NCBI GenBank assembly: GCA_037179515.1 | Contig: JAXCGZ010000107.1 | Coordinates: 61,001 to 125,000, forward strand | From: Halocaridina rubra | Taxonomy: Eukaryota > Arthropoda > Malacostraca > Decapoda > Atyidae | DNA: 64,000 bases | Direction: 5' to 3' | Part shown: piece after piece, positions 32,510 through 47,500 of the stretch | Layout: every line of letters starts with the position of its first letter | How positions within the stretch are numbered: the first letter of the stretch is position 1 | Notes under the pieces: model-generated | Told to the model about the DNA's origin: nothing | Databases searched by the model: none | What the model saw: only the letters and a program-made list of their open reading frames with translations | Program-made: the position numbers and the translations under genes

Positions 32510-33495
32510 CTCTGTTCTTTAAAACAGATTTAGAGTATGTTTCATGTCAAAATAAAAGTTACTTATATAAAACTGCTTTATTTTTAGGTGGCCGTGTAAC
32601 CTGTCTTATAAGAACAGTTGTTTTCTACAGAAACGAGAAATGGTTTAAAACTCAAACACAACATGTCTATTTTATTAATAATCTTAATTGCAAAAATATC
32701 AACAATAATACTTCAGCTTTGGAGTCACATAGAAGTCAGTTTTTCATCTAATTATCAACTACATATTGTTGACCCTTCGAAATATAAAGTAGTTCGAAAT
32801 GGTACATAGGTAAGCGGTTAAGAATGGATCTTGTAAAGAACAGTAACCCCAGTGCTTATTCATACTCACAAGATAAGGCACCTAACTTAATAATATACGA
32901 GGTTATTTAAATATACATGAGGTTTGGGGGGTTACTTATATTGACAAGATTCCAAAGTCATTTTATAAGTGGTAATAATTAGCGCATTGATAAATTGCGC
33001 AATCTAAGTGGTGTGCAAGGCGTAGTATGGTCCATTAAAGAATATATACTAATAATAAGAATAAGAAGAATATATTTTCATTCTCGCATTTTAAATAATA
33101 ATAATATTCCATTCTAACAACAACAACAATTCTCAGAACCGGGAAAAGTTTTACTATGGAAAACTATTCGTTGGGTTTCGAGTCCGACCGCGCGAGTGAC
33201 TTAGTGGACGGGAATTTTTTTAGGCATTTGAGCAACGTGACTGCCATGTGCCTCAAGTTTTCCTATTTTACCGTTGGTTTGATATTTATATTTCTTCAAT
33301 TTAATTATGGATGTCATAGTTTTTACTTCGCGTCCTATTTTTTTTTTCCAAGTAGTGCTTAAGCTTGTGTAAGTTGATTTTGAAACCTACATTTCAAATA
33401 TTTTTGGTATAGGCCTATGTGTGATCTTTATACTAGAGAGGTTTATAAAAAAAAAAATGATTCCGATACTATTTCAAACGTCGTTAACAAGCAGC
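32510..33495. other. Intergenic, nothing recognised
   Basis: Short ORFs only, with no domain signature. Confidence 0.5.
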
Positions 33496-33499
33496 CTAC

Positions 33500-33568
<69 letters not shown>

Positions 33569-33587
33569 CACACACACACACACACAC
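33500..33587. repeat. (AT)n(AC)n compound microsatellite
   Basis: About 65 bp of AT followed by about 21 bp of AC. Confidence 0.97.
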
Positions 33588-33589
33588 CT

Positions 33590-35340
<1,751 letters not shown>

Positions 35341-35542
35341 TTTCCTATTATTGTTTCCCTGTAATCGACTGCATGCACATTTTCCAGTATCTCCTCTTCA
35401 CTGCCACTTTTACTGCCACATTACTTTTTACTGCTTCCGTAAATGTTCTCATAATATATTCATGGTTTGTTTTCATCTTTTTGATAATCTCTTCTCAGCT
35501 ATTTAATATTTTCTTTAATGGGGATTCCAAGTTGTTAATATA

Positions 35543-38500
35543 CAGTGATCCCCCGCTGTATCGCGTTTATTGGTTCGCGTTCTCACTGTATCGTGGTTTT
35601 TTTTTCGAGGGGAAATTATTATTTTATTTTTTGGGTATACGCAAAAATATTAAAATATTGAAAAAATAAAAATTTTCAGTATTTTCATTTTTTATTAAAA
35701 AAAAAATTTCATTATTGAATTGATAAAAAAAAATTATTTCCCAGCCTACGAATAACAAAACAGTAAAAAATAGTAGAAATTTAGATATACGTACGTACAT
35801 TATAACTCACAGTATTGCATCATGCGAAATAGTGTCCGATTGCATACAATGTTTTGGGGTCGCAGCTACGTGAGCTAGCATATATATTTATATTTCCAGT
35901 AGTTTCATGATTTTATTGATAAAAAAACGTATTTCTTAGCCTAAGAATAATAAAACAGTAAAAAATAGTAAAAAACATAAATACTAACAGTATTGCACCA
36001 CGTAAAATACGATACCGGTATCAGTGTTTCGGAAAACGCAAAGGCTCTCACCTACGTGACCTAGTGAATATTAAAATTTTAATTTTTTTATTGATAAAAC
36101 AAGTATTTCCTAGCCTAAGAATAATAAAATAGTAAAAAACATAAATACAGTACTAACAGTATTGCACCATGAATAATACGATACCAGAATCACGTTTCGG
36201 AAAACGCAAAGGCTCTCACCTACGTGACCTAGTGAATATTAAAATTTTCATTATTTTATTGATAAAACAAGTATTTCCTAGCCTAAGAATAATAAAACAG
36301 TAAAAACTAATAAAAAAAACATAAAGTACTAACAGTATTGCACCATGTAAAATACGATACCGCTATCAGCGTTTCGGAAAATGAAAAGGCTCTCACCTAC
36401 GTGAGATAGTTCATGGAATGCTATTGGCTGAAAGGTCAGGAGACGACGAATCACAGAATTGTTTTTCAATATGTTCTGTATCATGGAGTCTGATTGGCTT
36501 TTTCATTGCAGTTTGCTTTTCCCTCCAATTTCCAATGTGCCGCCTCAGTCGCTCTGTCTAACTCACGTGTGCGCCGTTCTCGTTGTGCTTATTAATACAG
36601 TTTGCTTGTGATTGTGTTTTCACGCGTAATTTAACCTTTGCAATGCCTCCCAAACGTCCTCCACCTTCTAAAGCTTCTGTTAGTCAGCCTAAGCGGCAAA
36701 GGAAAATGTTAACCATTGTAGATAAAGTGAAACTCTTAGATATATTGAAAGAAGGAAAAAGGTTTGTGGATGTCTGCCGCTATTATGGCCTCAATGAATC
36801 TACTGTTCGCTACATCAAAAAGGACGAGGCAAAGATCAGGAAAACAGCGAGCATTTCTTTTGATAAATCAGCGAAGAGGGTCGTAACATCCCGCAATATG
36901 GCAGTAGTGCGGATGGAAGCTGCTTTGGCCCTGTGGATTGCTGATTGCAGAAAGAAAAACATCAGCTTAGACACCAATATCATACAAACAAAGGCGAAGA
37001 AGCTGTACGAAACATTCACTGCAAATGAACCCGATGACGACAGTGGCGACCGTGGAGAGGAGGAGAGAGAAGATATCGACGACCCACAACCAGGACCCTC
37101 CAGCGATTCTCCATCGAGGATACAACCGTTCGTTGCTAGCAAGGGATGGTTCTTCAAATTCAAAAACGCTATGGCCTAAAAAGCGTTTCAGTGCATGGCA
37201 AAGCTGCCTCTGCAGATACAGCTGCCGCAAAAAATTACGTCACGAACGACTTCAAGAAAATTATCGCCGAAGGGGAATATGTTCCTGAGCAACTCTTCAA
37301 CATGGATGAGACTGGCTTATTTTGGAAGAGAATGCCATCTCGCACTTTTCTCTTCAAGGACGAAGCTAAAGCCCTGGGATTTAAAGCGCACAAAGATCGC
37401 GTTACCCTCATCATGTGCAGGAATGCTGCGGGCTTCATGTTAAAGCCGGGCTTATCTACAAGTCAAAGAACCCTAGGGCTTTGAAGAACAAGAATAAGAA
37501 TCTGCTGCCAGTGTATTGGATGCATAACCCTAAGGCATGGATCACGAAAAGCCTCTCATCGGACTGGTTTCACCAATGCTTTATCCCTCAGGTAAAACTT
37601 TATCTTGAGGAAAAAGGCCTTGAATTTAAAGTCCTTCTTTTGATGGATAATGCTGGTGGCCATGCAGCCAATCTCCAATATGACGGTGTTCAAGTTGAGT
37701 TCCTGCCACCGAATATGACGTCACTGATTCAGCCTATGGATCAAGGCGTTATTCGTGCGTTCAAGACCCTCTACACACGAAATGCCCTGGCAAACCTTGT
37801 TGAAGCCATGGATTCGGACAAAGACTTCTCAGTGAAGACATACTGGCGTAATTACACGATTGCCACATGCCTACAAAATATTCAGAAAGCAATCAAAGAG
37901 ATGAAGTCGGCCACAATCAATGCCAGCTGGAAGAAATTGTGGCTTGAAGTCATCCACGACTACAAGGGATTTGCTCCTGACGAAGTGCAGAAGGCGGCAG
38001 TTGCGAAAGCTGTGAAGTTGGCTGCATTGCTAGGAGGAGAAGGCTTTAAAGATATGACTCCCGGAGATGTGAATGAACTGATTGACTGCCACTCGCAGCC
38101 TTTGACTGATGAAGACTTGGAAGAAATGACGAAATCAGCGAGCGAAGAAGAGGAAGAACTTGAGGAAACGCACAAAGAAATTGAAGAACCTGGCCTTACA
38201 CTCGAACGTTTGGCAGCCATGTATGAACATTTTAAAGCACTCCAACAACTCTCGCAGGAATATGATGATAATATGGTTCGTTCGGTGACCTTCTGTAATT
38301 TTCTCGACGATGCCATGATTCCTTACCATACCATCTTCCAACAAATGAAGAAACAGCGACAGCAACTCCCCATTACCATGTTCTTCTCCCCCAAAAAAGC
38401 AGCCGTAAAGCTTTTATTGGCTGCAAAATAATATCCTCCGGGGTCAAGAAAGATGATCATTACCTCATTCACAGTAAATTTAGCTATCACATACATATAA

Positions 38501-39294
38501 ATTTACGTTGCATGCTGTTATTTATAATAATTGTAAAATACCCATGTACATGAGTATGTCATGTAATTACCACTTCATTCACTGTAATTTTATCTATCAC
38601 TTTCATGTAAATTTACGTTGCTTGCTGTTATTTATAATGTAAAGGGTGTTTTTTTAGCAGTGCAGGGAGGGTTTATACAGTACGTAAATGTAAAAATAAT
38701 TGTAAAATACCTATGAACATGAGTATGTCATGTAATTACCACTTCATTCACCGTAATTTTATCTATCACTTTCTTGTAAATTTACGTTGCATGCTGTTAT
38801 TTATAATGTAAAGGGTGTTTTTTTAACAGTGCAGGGAAGGTTTATACAGTACGTAAACGTAAAAATAATTGTAAAATACCTATGTATGTCACGTCATCAT
38901 CACCTCACTCAGGGTAAGTTTTCCTATCACTTTCATGAAAATTTACGTTGCTTGCTGTTATTTATAATGTAAAGGATGTTTTTTAACAGTTCAGGGAGGG
39001 TTTATACAGTACATAAACGTAAAAATCAATGTAAAATACCTATGTACATGAGTATGTCATGTAATTACCACTTCATTCACCGTAATATTATCTATCACGT
39101 CATATAAATTTACGTTGCATGCTGTTATTTATGAAGTAAAGGGTGGTTTGTTAACAGTACAGGGAGGGTTTATACAGTGTAAACGTAAAAATAAATTAAA
39201 ATATCCATGTACATATAGGCTGATCCTACTTCGCGGTTTTCCTGTCTCGCGCCGGGTCCCGGAACCGAACTACCGCGATAAGGGGGGATTACTG
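35543..39294 (+). mobile_element. Tigger/pogo DNA transposon, full-length structure
   Basis: The left end CAGTGATCCCCCGCTG and the right end (minus strand CAGTAATCCCCCCTTATCG) are terminal inverted repeats. TA flanks both ends (35541-42 and 39295-96), the target duplication of the Tc1/mariner-Tigger superfamily. The element is 3,752 bp. Subterminal tandem repeats flank the transposase: units of ~170-180 bp at about 35,690-36,410 and about 38,450-39,190. The central transposase is frameshifted, so the copy is non-autonomous now but probably young. Confidence 0.93.
36643..38431 (+). pseudogene. Tigger transposase, frameshifted
   Basis: The ATG at 36643 begins MPPKRPPPSKASVSQPKRQR, a basic leader, then a CENP-B-type HTH (KLLDILKEGKRFVDVCRYYG). 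The DDE core blocks are FNMDETGLFWKRMPSRTF, LLMDNAGGHAANL and PNMTSLIQPMDQGVIRAF, with all three catalytic acidic positions present. The coding frame shifts twice, once at about 37,165 (reading to TAA at 37,177) and once near 37,440, each consistent with loss of one base. The C-terminus has an acidic coil (SEEEEELEETHKEIEE) and ends KKAAVKLLLAAK. An upstream start in the same frame would be non-ATG and is not used. Confidence 0.92.
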
Positions 39295-39299
39295 TATCT

Positions 39300-41180
39300 C
39301 TCTTAGAATAGCAATGTACTAACATTTAAATCATTAAAGTTTATACTCAACTCTTTGTTAATATTCTCTGGTGTGGACATTCTTATACCTGGTCTTTGTT
39401 TTCTTCTTCAAGCTTTTTATCTGTTTTTGTAGTTCATTTCTTTCTTCCTATTGTATCTTACTTATCCTCTCCAAATTTTCGATATTTTTTTTCTGAGTAT
39501 TCTATGCTCCCTTCCTTTACTCATTTACATTTCTTTTGTGTCTCTTTCCATATTTGTATTTTCTACTCCTAACATAATTCTATTTCTGAAAGGTCTTTGC
39601 ATCCGTGTTTTAGCCATCTAATAGCAACTCTCTTCCTGAGCATTCCTTACTTACCCCTTCCCGGGCCATGAGGGAAAGCACTGTTGGAATACTTGGGGAG
39701 GGGTGATACCAGGTATTGAATATATTTTAAAATACTAATTTTACACATATTTATTATTTTCTCTGAAATATATATTCAAATATTCTTTTTGATAAACCAT
39801 TTACCTGGCAGAGTACATATATTAATATTTATCTTTAGTAGATGAATAAATAAATGTATGGGTGTGAGAGTACACGAGATGTGCAAAAAATCAATCTTAT
39901 GCGTATTAAACCTTAGCTTGTAAAGATACAATTTACCATAAAAAGAGAGAGAGAGAGAGAGCTTATGCTAAATCCTATAAAAATTCAGTTTCATCGCTAA
40001 AACTTCAAAGATATTTTCCGAACATCTTGTCAGTCCTAAGCGTCCTTTGCAGTAACCTCTCACTGTCATCTTTTATATATTTCATCCCTTTCCCTTCCAC
40101 ATTTGTGTTTCGAACAACCACTCTTTCTTTTCTGAACGTAATTTTAGCATCCCATCAGTCTCAACACTGCTATAATCATAATTCTTCCAGTGTTCTTAAG
40201 ACACATTTCCAAAGCATTGAAGCTTATCATAGTGTTGTGCTTTTACCACTAAGCCCTTGAATTTAACCAGTGCTGGTACCATCTTTTTATTCTCTATATT
40301 TTCAGATTTACCGGATATAAAGACACTACTGCAAGGAGTGTTTATAAACTTATAATCAGACATTTTTGTCTGAGTAGTTATAATGTACCTCTAAATTTCG
40401 ATATACCATGCTCTTGAACACCACAAAGAAAACTATATATGATAAAATGCAATACAGGCTATCCCCACATAACAGTATAAGCAAGGAAGTGTGGAAAGTC
40501 ACTAAATTGCTTTCAGTTTAAACATCACTGAACAAAATAAAATCTATATGAAAATAATTTTACTGTAAGTCTCATGATCTGATTATGAAAGCTAAATCTG
40601 ATAATTTTCTTCCTTCCTTTCAAGGTACAGTGAACTAAGTTATGCAGCTTGACACTAATTCACGAGGTAACAGCTTCAGTATACTGTACTTGGTGCAAAG
40701 TACTGAAGAATAAAGAAATGACATGCCTTCAAGTCTTCCAGCTTGTCAAAGAACTTGACATTAATTCACTTGGTGGTCCAAGCTCCTCAGCTCAAAGTCT
40801 TAAGTCTGCCTGATGCATATTAACTAACATCTGCACCTGTCAAACTAAATAGCTCACAACCCCATCCGCTAGAAGCTGCATAATTCACATCCACATATGC
40901 CGAAAGCTAAGTAAATACATTTAGCCAGTGAAGAAAATTACAAATTATCATAGAATCTACAATGCATTAGTTTCACAGTCGTAAATAAAACTATGGGACA
41001 ATCTTTCCTGAAGGAAGTGAACATTCTTTTATCAAAATTCACATGGTGGACTTTCTATACTGCAGCAAAATTTAATGAGATCAATACATAGAGTGTATTG
41101 ATACAAAGAGAAGTGAACAGTGTAAATGGATGGTTATACAGCACCTACAATTCAGAGTATGGCATCTGTGTTACAAATAT
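39300..41180. other. Upstream region of the HEPN-NACHT gene; no element recognised
   Basis: No supported ORF. A short (GA)n lies near 39,943-39,961. No promoter element is convincing. Confidence 0.5.
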
Positions 41181-41216
41181 AAATAGTAGTTCACAGTGGA
41201 TATAAATGCATACACT

Positions 41217-41573
41217 ATGGCTTCTGCTAACTTGAGGACATCTTCAACAAACTTGACTGCTGCTTGCCAAAGTAGAAATTCCAATGAAAATGACATCCAA
41301 ATTCAAAATCCTGACCAATTCAGCATGCAAATTGAAAACACCACTACAAACAGCATTCCAACTCCTGATACCAGTCAAAGTAACTGTCAGACTCGAGACT
41401 CCAGTAGCAGTACTGAAGACAATATCGTCCCAGTTCAAGCATCAATTTTCAGCAATCCTAACCCAGGAACATCTAGAAACATTCCAACGAATGTCTCATC
41501 AGAAGATGAAAATGTGCTGAAATACTTTATTATGCTTCGTCCAACTGGGCCTGTTGCTACAGTTCTTGCAAAA
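41217..41573 (+). CDS. HEPN-NACHT gene exon 1
   Basis: The first in-frame ATG is at 41217 (A at -3, G at +4), and an in-frame TAG at 41184-41186 closes the frame upstream. The 119 codons give a low-complexity Ser/Thr/Asn/Gln region, then EDENVLKYFIMLRPTGPVA and TVLAK, which matches the start of DZIP3-type HEPN domains. The donor GTAAGT begins at 41574, phase 0. A 10-codon out-of-frame upstream ORF starting at 41206 overlaps the start. Confidence 0.75.
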
Positions 41574-44500
41574 GTAAGTTTCAAGTTTTGAATTTATTCT
41601 TAAGTCAAATCTTCATCTGTGAAGCAGATTTGGTACATGACAACTATTTATATTTTCTATAGACAAGAATAAAGTATCAAAGTACAGTATCCTACTGTTC
41701 TGCTGTATATGATATCACTTTTTAAATGATCATGAACTGAACACCATTTGTATATAAAAAAAAACACCCAGAGGTGTAAGTACAGTAAACACGAATTGTA
41801 TTTTATGTAGCTAAGGAAAATATATGACAGAATAGGTACTTAATAGAAACACAGTGTGTGTGTGTGTGCACATGTGTGTAATTACTTATTTGCAATTACC
41901 TACTTGTACTTACAAGAAATAGCCCCATGCTCGTAACTCCCAGTCTCCTGGTCAGTTCTGTTTTTATACTCAATGATACTTGTCATATTTGTCCTTGAAA
42001 CTATGAATGCTGTTACCATTCACTACTACCTTGCTTAGCAAATTCCTATCATCAAATATTCTTAAACTAACGAGTATTTCCTTATAGCCTGCAAAGAAAA
42101 ATTCTTATGAACTTTCAGACTATGAACTAGTTCTAGAGCCAGTCATAACAAAATATCGATTCCTATCCACTCTGTCAAAATCATGAACGATATGAAAAAC
42201 CACCATGTCCCCCCCTCTTTCTACTAGTTTCAAGTGATGGTAAGTCTAATTCCCTTAGCCTCTCCTTATAACTGAGATTGCGTCATTTTGGCAACAGTTT
42301 CGTGGGATGTCTTTTAAGTTTTTCTAGCTTATTTATGTGCTTTTTCAAGTGTGAATTTCAAAAGGGAGCTGCATATTCAAGCTTTTGCCTCATAAGTTAC
42401 AATAAATATTTCTGAACATTTCTTGTCCATGTGTCTGAGTCTACACAAACATTTGCTAAGAAGCATATGCTCCCTTATTATGCCATTTATATGCATTACC
42501 GAAGACAAATCTGCCAGTATGTTTACTCCAAGATCTCTTTCATTCTCTGTCTCTTGAAGTTCTTCACTTGCTACTGAGAGAGAGAGAGAATTTGTAAACT
42601 TGGGCTCTCTTCCATTTGTACCCATTCTCATCACCTTGAATTTGAAGTACAGTGATCCCCCGCTGTATTGCGTTTCTTGGTTCGCGTTTTCACTGTATCG
42701 CTCTTTTTTTTTTTTTTTTTTTTTTTCCAAAATTATTATTGTAAAATACCTATGTACATTAGTATGTCATGTAATTACCACTTCATTCACCGTAATTTTA
42801 TCTATCACTTTCATATAAATTTACATTGCATGCTGTTATTTATGAAGTAAAGGGTGGTTTATTAACAGTACAGGGAGGGTTTATACAGTGTAAACGTAAA
42901 AATAAATTAAAATATCTATGTACATATAGGCTGATCCTACTTCGCAGTTTTCCTGTCTCACACCGGGTCCTGGAACCGAACTACCTTGATAATGGGGGGA
43001 TTACTGTACTGAATTTCATTAGCCACTTTTCAGACCACTCATGCAGACTATTTAGGTCTTTTAGTCATCTTTGTATCATCAGTAAATAATTTCAAAAATT
43101 AATTTAAAACCTCTGGTAGGTCATTTATCTATAACAGGGGGTCCCCGATTTACAACAGGGCTTCATCCCTGACACTTGTAATAACCCGCTTTCATCATAA
43201 GTTGGAAAACATGTAAATTCGAACCTAGGTCCCCCACTAATGCTAAAAATAAATAATCTGAGACACTAAAATATAATCTAAGTAATTAAAGACATAAAAA
43301 TAGTAAAAGTACACTATCCAGTGTTGCTTACCTTTACTACTGTGGTTGGCTTGCTTATGGAAAACTGGATAATTTCATCTCCCATATCCAACTTAGGGCT
43401 GAACAGCTTAACACCAACGAATGAGCACATTAACAATAATATGGCATACGAGTGAGAAGTGGGCAACGCTTCTTCCCCCTTTTCCCTTTTTCACGGCATT
43501 AAACAATCAGTTTGTTTTCTCCAGATTCATGTTGATGGAATGAAATCACAGCATATGAACAAGATAAACAATACTGTATGGCGAACAAGAGTGAACTCAG
43601 CGATTGTTCTCCTTTTCCTCAGTCTAATGCTGTGTGACGACATAACCTCAACAATCTTTTTTTGCATTGAGATCTTATTTATGGCTATGTATGTGGTACT
43701 TTTGTAAAGAAATCTAATTCCTTCAAATAACCAAATACACCAACAAATAAGTAAATAAAACCATTTTCTTGATATATATGGGAAATGTAATGAAAATAAT
43801 ATACAGTCGAACCTCCACATACGAATGCATCCAACCACGAACAAATTGACCTACAACCAAAATTTTCGAATAAATTTTGAATCAACATCTGAACAATTCT
43901 CGAGGTATGAATGCATATCCGCCCGGGAGACCACGTGTTTGCTCTCAGTTCTGCACTGGTGCGTGTACTGGGATGATTGCTTGTTGTTCTTTTGTTGTAG
44001 ATTTTTATATTTTTTGCTTTTTACTTTAAATTAAACCTCTTTATGGCTTTAAAGAAAGTAATACTGTGAACACTATGAAAGAAATAATATCTAAACATGA
44101 AAATAGTGTTAGTGTTTCTGATCTCATCAAGCAGTATGACATGGCGAAATTGGCCATCTGTACTATTTTAAAGAATAAAGAGGCCCTGAAGGCGGCTAAC
44201 GTGGCTAAAGGAGTGACTATATTAACAAAGCATAAGTCTCAAATAATGGAAGAGTTAGAAAAATTATTGTTAATTTGGATAAAAGGAAAAGAGCTTGCTG
44301 GAGATAGTGTTAGCGAGGCTATAATATGTGCGAAGGCTTTACAGTTACACCATGACTTAGTCGCAAAAATTCCAAGTGCTAGTGGCGTAAAATTGGCAAA
44401 AGCAAGTAGAGGCTGGTTTGAAAATTTAATTGACGAACTGGAATTTGTACTGTTGCTAAATTTATTGAAGGACTGCTCGAGTTGTAACATGAGCAGGTGA

Positions 44501-47500
44501 AGTCTATCCAGGAGGAGCAATCAGTAGAGGAGGAGGAAGAGAGGATAAAGGTTTCAAGTGATAACATAAAAGAAATTTTTAGTAAGTAGAGTGATGTGCA
44601 GGCTTTCATTGAGAGGCATCACCCCAACAAAACTGTGATCAACAGAGCACGAACAATTTAAATGACAGTGTTATGTCCCATATCTAAAAAAATTTCAGAA
44701 AAGAAAATACACATTTCTCTGGATCATTTTATGCCAATACCAGCCAGCGAACCATCTTGCAATAGAGAACAAAGAGATAATACACCAGAAATACCTGTAC
44801 AGTTGCCCGACGTTTTTATGGTAGGACATTCTTCTTTGAAGGAGTAGTCCTCCTCGTCCTCCACCACAATCCACATGTGCCAGCAACTATTAACCACAAG
44901 GGTAAAGTGCAATACAATTATCATGTTTTATTTTAGTACAGTATTAGAGTAGTGTACTATATTTTTCTATAATTAAGATTATTATGCATTTCATTCTATA
45001 TTTTTGCCTCATGAAAATCCATTACAAATTAAAAAGGTATGTTTCTGGGACTTGGGAACAGAATAACTAGATTTACATTAATTTCAATGGGAAAATTTGT
45101 TTCCAGTTATGAACATTCCGATATTTGAATGTTAAGGAACAGATTTATTTCGTGACAAGAGGTTCCACTGTAATTGTTTACAAGTGTCTGCCTAAAAAAA
45201 CAATCAAAATTCTACTACTATAATAGGCATTTTAAAATATGGTTGTAATGTTTCGTAATCACGTAAAATCATATCTGCAATTCTTATAATTATTCAATAA
45301 AAAATTAAATTGAGATTTAGAAATATATAATAAATATATTTATCACATCTGCAAATGTATATTACACTGATACATTCAAAATAATATTGTCGTATTCTCT
45401 TAAACAATATTTGCAAAAAGTATACAGTATATAATATGAGATAAATATAAAAATTGCTGGATCATTCATACAGGGCTATGTGTTTGGTAGTTTTGTAAAT
45501 ATATTCAATCTAATTCCTTCAAATAGCCACATACATAAATAAATAAATATATAAAGCCAGTAACTTTAAATATATGAATACAATAGTGCTGCTAGCTGTG
45601 TATTCGTCCGCCACGCTCACAAACTGTTAAGAGCACAAAGTTTGTATTTACTACACATGCCAAGTAGGTCGAAAATTTTATTTAATAATAATTTATGGGC
45701 CTCTGTCATAAAGGCGGAAAAACGTAAGCTGGGGACCACATGAACCAGGGACCCCCTGTACAAGGAACAAACGTTACCCTAAAACTGAACTCTGTGGAAC
45801 CCCACTACTAGGAGTCTTACTCTAATCCTCTGTTCCCTTCCTTCTGAGTAAGTTTTTATACATCCTAAAATGTCCCTAGCTATTCTTGCCATAACTTGCA
45901 GGTTTTAAATAAATATCCCATGTGGGACCATATCAAATGCTTCTGAAAATCTTAAGAATATGCAATCTGCCCAACCCTCTCATTCTTGAAAGATCTGGCT
46001 TACCTCATCATAACATTCTAATAAGATTGTTACTATAGATCTGCCTTCTTTGAAGCCATGTTGTCTGACAAAAATTAGTAGTGTCTCAATAACTTTGCAA
46101 ACTGTGCTGGTCATGGAAACAGGCCTATTGTTTAAAGCTGTGTCTATCCTTCCCTTTTAGGAGATAGGTACCACATTCGCTTGAAATCTCGCCAAATTCC
46201 AGTCACTTAAGTATGATGCATAGCGCCACCGATATTGGCGTAGCGCACTTCTTAAGTATGTAAGGGGATATATCATCAGAACTTGTAGCTTTTTGAATAC
46301 CTCTGTAGCTGAAAAGCAGATGTTCTCTAATACCTGCCCAATATGAGGGGATAGAGTATTTTCTAAGGTAAATACTAACTGAAATTCCTTGTTCAATTCT
46401 TTACAGATTTCTTCATGTCTCAGTAATGCTTCCATCTGCCCTCTTTAACTTTAAAATTGTTATCTGACCTTCAATTTTCCTCTGGCAAAGCTGTGGAAAA
46501 GTTTGGGATTTTCTTTAGCCTTCCTGGAAATATCCTTCTCATAATCCCTCTTGTGCCTCTCTTCTTATCAGGTAATAATTTCTTGCTCGTTTGTAAGTCT
46601 GCCAGGCATTTATAGCTTTTCTCCCATACCTATACCAACAATTGTCTCTCCACTCTTTAGCTGTGGAAAGTTTGGAATTTTCTTTAGCCTTCCTGGAAAT
46701 ATCCCTTCCATAATCCCTCTGTGCCTCTCTTCTTATCAGGCAATCATTTCTTGCTCGTTTGTAAGTCTGCCAAGCATTTATAGCTTTTCTCCAATACCTA
46801 TACCAGCAATTGTCTCTCCACTCTTTAGCTCTCTTACACTAATTATTTATCCATTTCTCTCTGGTATTAATAACTCCTAATTTGGTGAATGGTATGCAGT
46901 AAGTAACTATGATCTCATATTCCTCACAAAATATTTTGTACATGTGATTACCTAATTGTGTTTACGGGAAAGAGCCCAAAGCTCGTATCTTCCCGTCTCC
47001 TGATCGGTTCCATTTTATACTTAGTGATACTTATCATACCTATGGATTCGCTTAGCGAATTCCAATTATCAACTACTCTTACACTGAAAAAGTATTTTCT
47101 TACATCCTGCAAGGAAGTTTTCTTACGAAGCTTCAAACTATGACCTCTAGTTCTAGAGCCAGCCATATCAAAATATCGATCCCTGTCCACTCTATCATAA
47201 CCATGAAGGAATTTAAAGACTCACCATATCCCCCCTCACTCTTCTAGCTTCGAGTGATGGTAAGTCTAATTCCCTCAGCCTCTCATCATAACTGAGATTG
47301 CGTATTTCTGGCACCAGTTTCGTGGCATGTCTTTGAACTTTTTCAAACTTAGTTATGTGCTTTTTCAAGTGCGGATTCCAAAAGGGGGCTGCATATTCGA
47401 GTTTTGGCCTCACATAGGTTACATAAATATTTCTGAACATTTCCTTGTCCATGTGCCTGAAAGCTACCCTTACATTTGATAAGAATGCATATGCTGCCCT

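Larger units (their letters stand above)
41878..46943 (-). mobile_element. CR1-like LINE (copy c), interrupted by two DNA transposons
   Basis: LINE sequence runs 41,878-42,649, 43,007-43,134 and 45,759-46,943 on the minus strand, about 2.1 kb in total. It is split by a MITE (42,650-43,006) and a Tigger-like element (43,135-45,758). It includes NERDLGVNILADLS, RT text near 45,780-45,960, and a 5' part with a ~175-bp tandem duplication at about 46,480-46,860. It is more diverged than copies d and f and was present before both DNA elements landed. Confidence 0.85.

Noticed and set aside
36810..38365. Several minus-strand ORFs of 60-120 codons over the Tigger transposase
   Set aside because: They are antisense shadows of the transposase frames and carry no family motif.
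41178..41185. TATAAATA as the HEPN-NACHT core promoter
   Set aside because: It lies only about 32 nt before the ATG, which would leave a 5' UTR of a few nucleotides. In AT-rich DNA this match is weak without transcript data.
41196..41216. Start of the HEPN-NACHT protein at 41196
   Set aside because: The codon at 41196 is GTG. The first in-frame ATG, with good context, is 41217.
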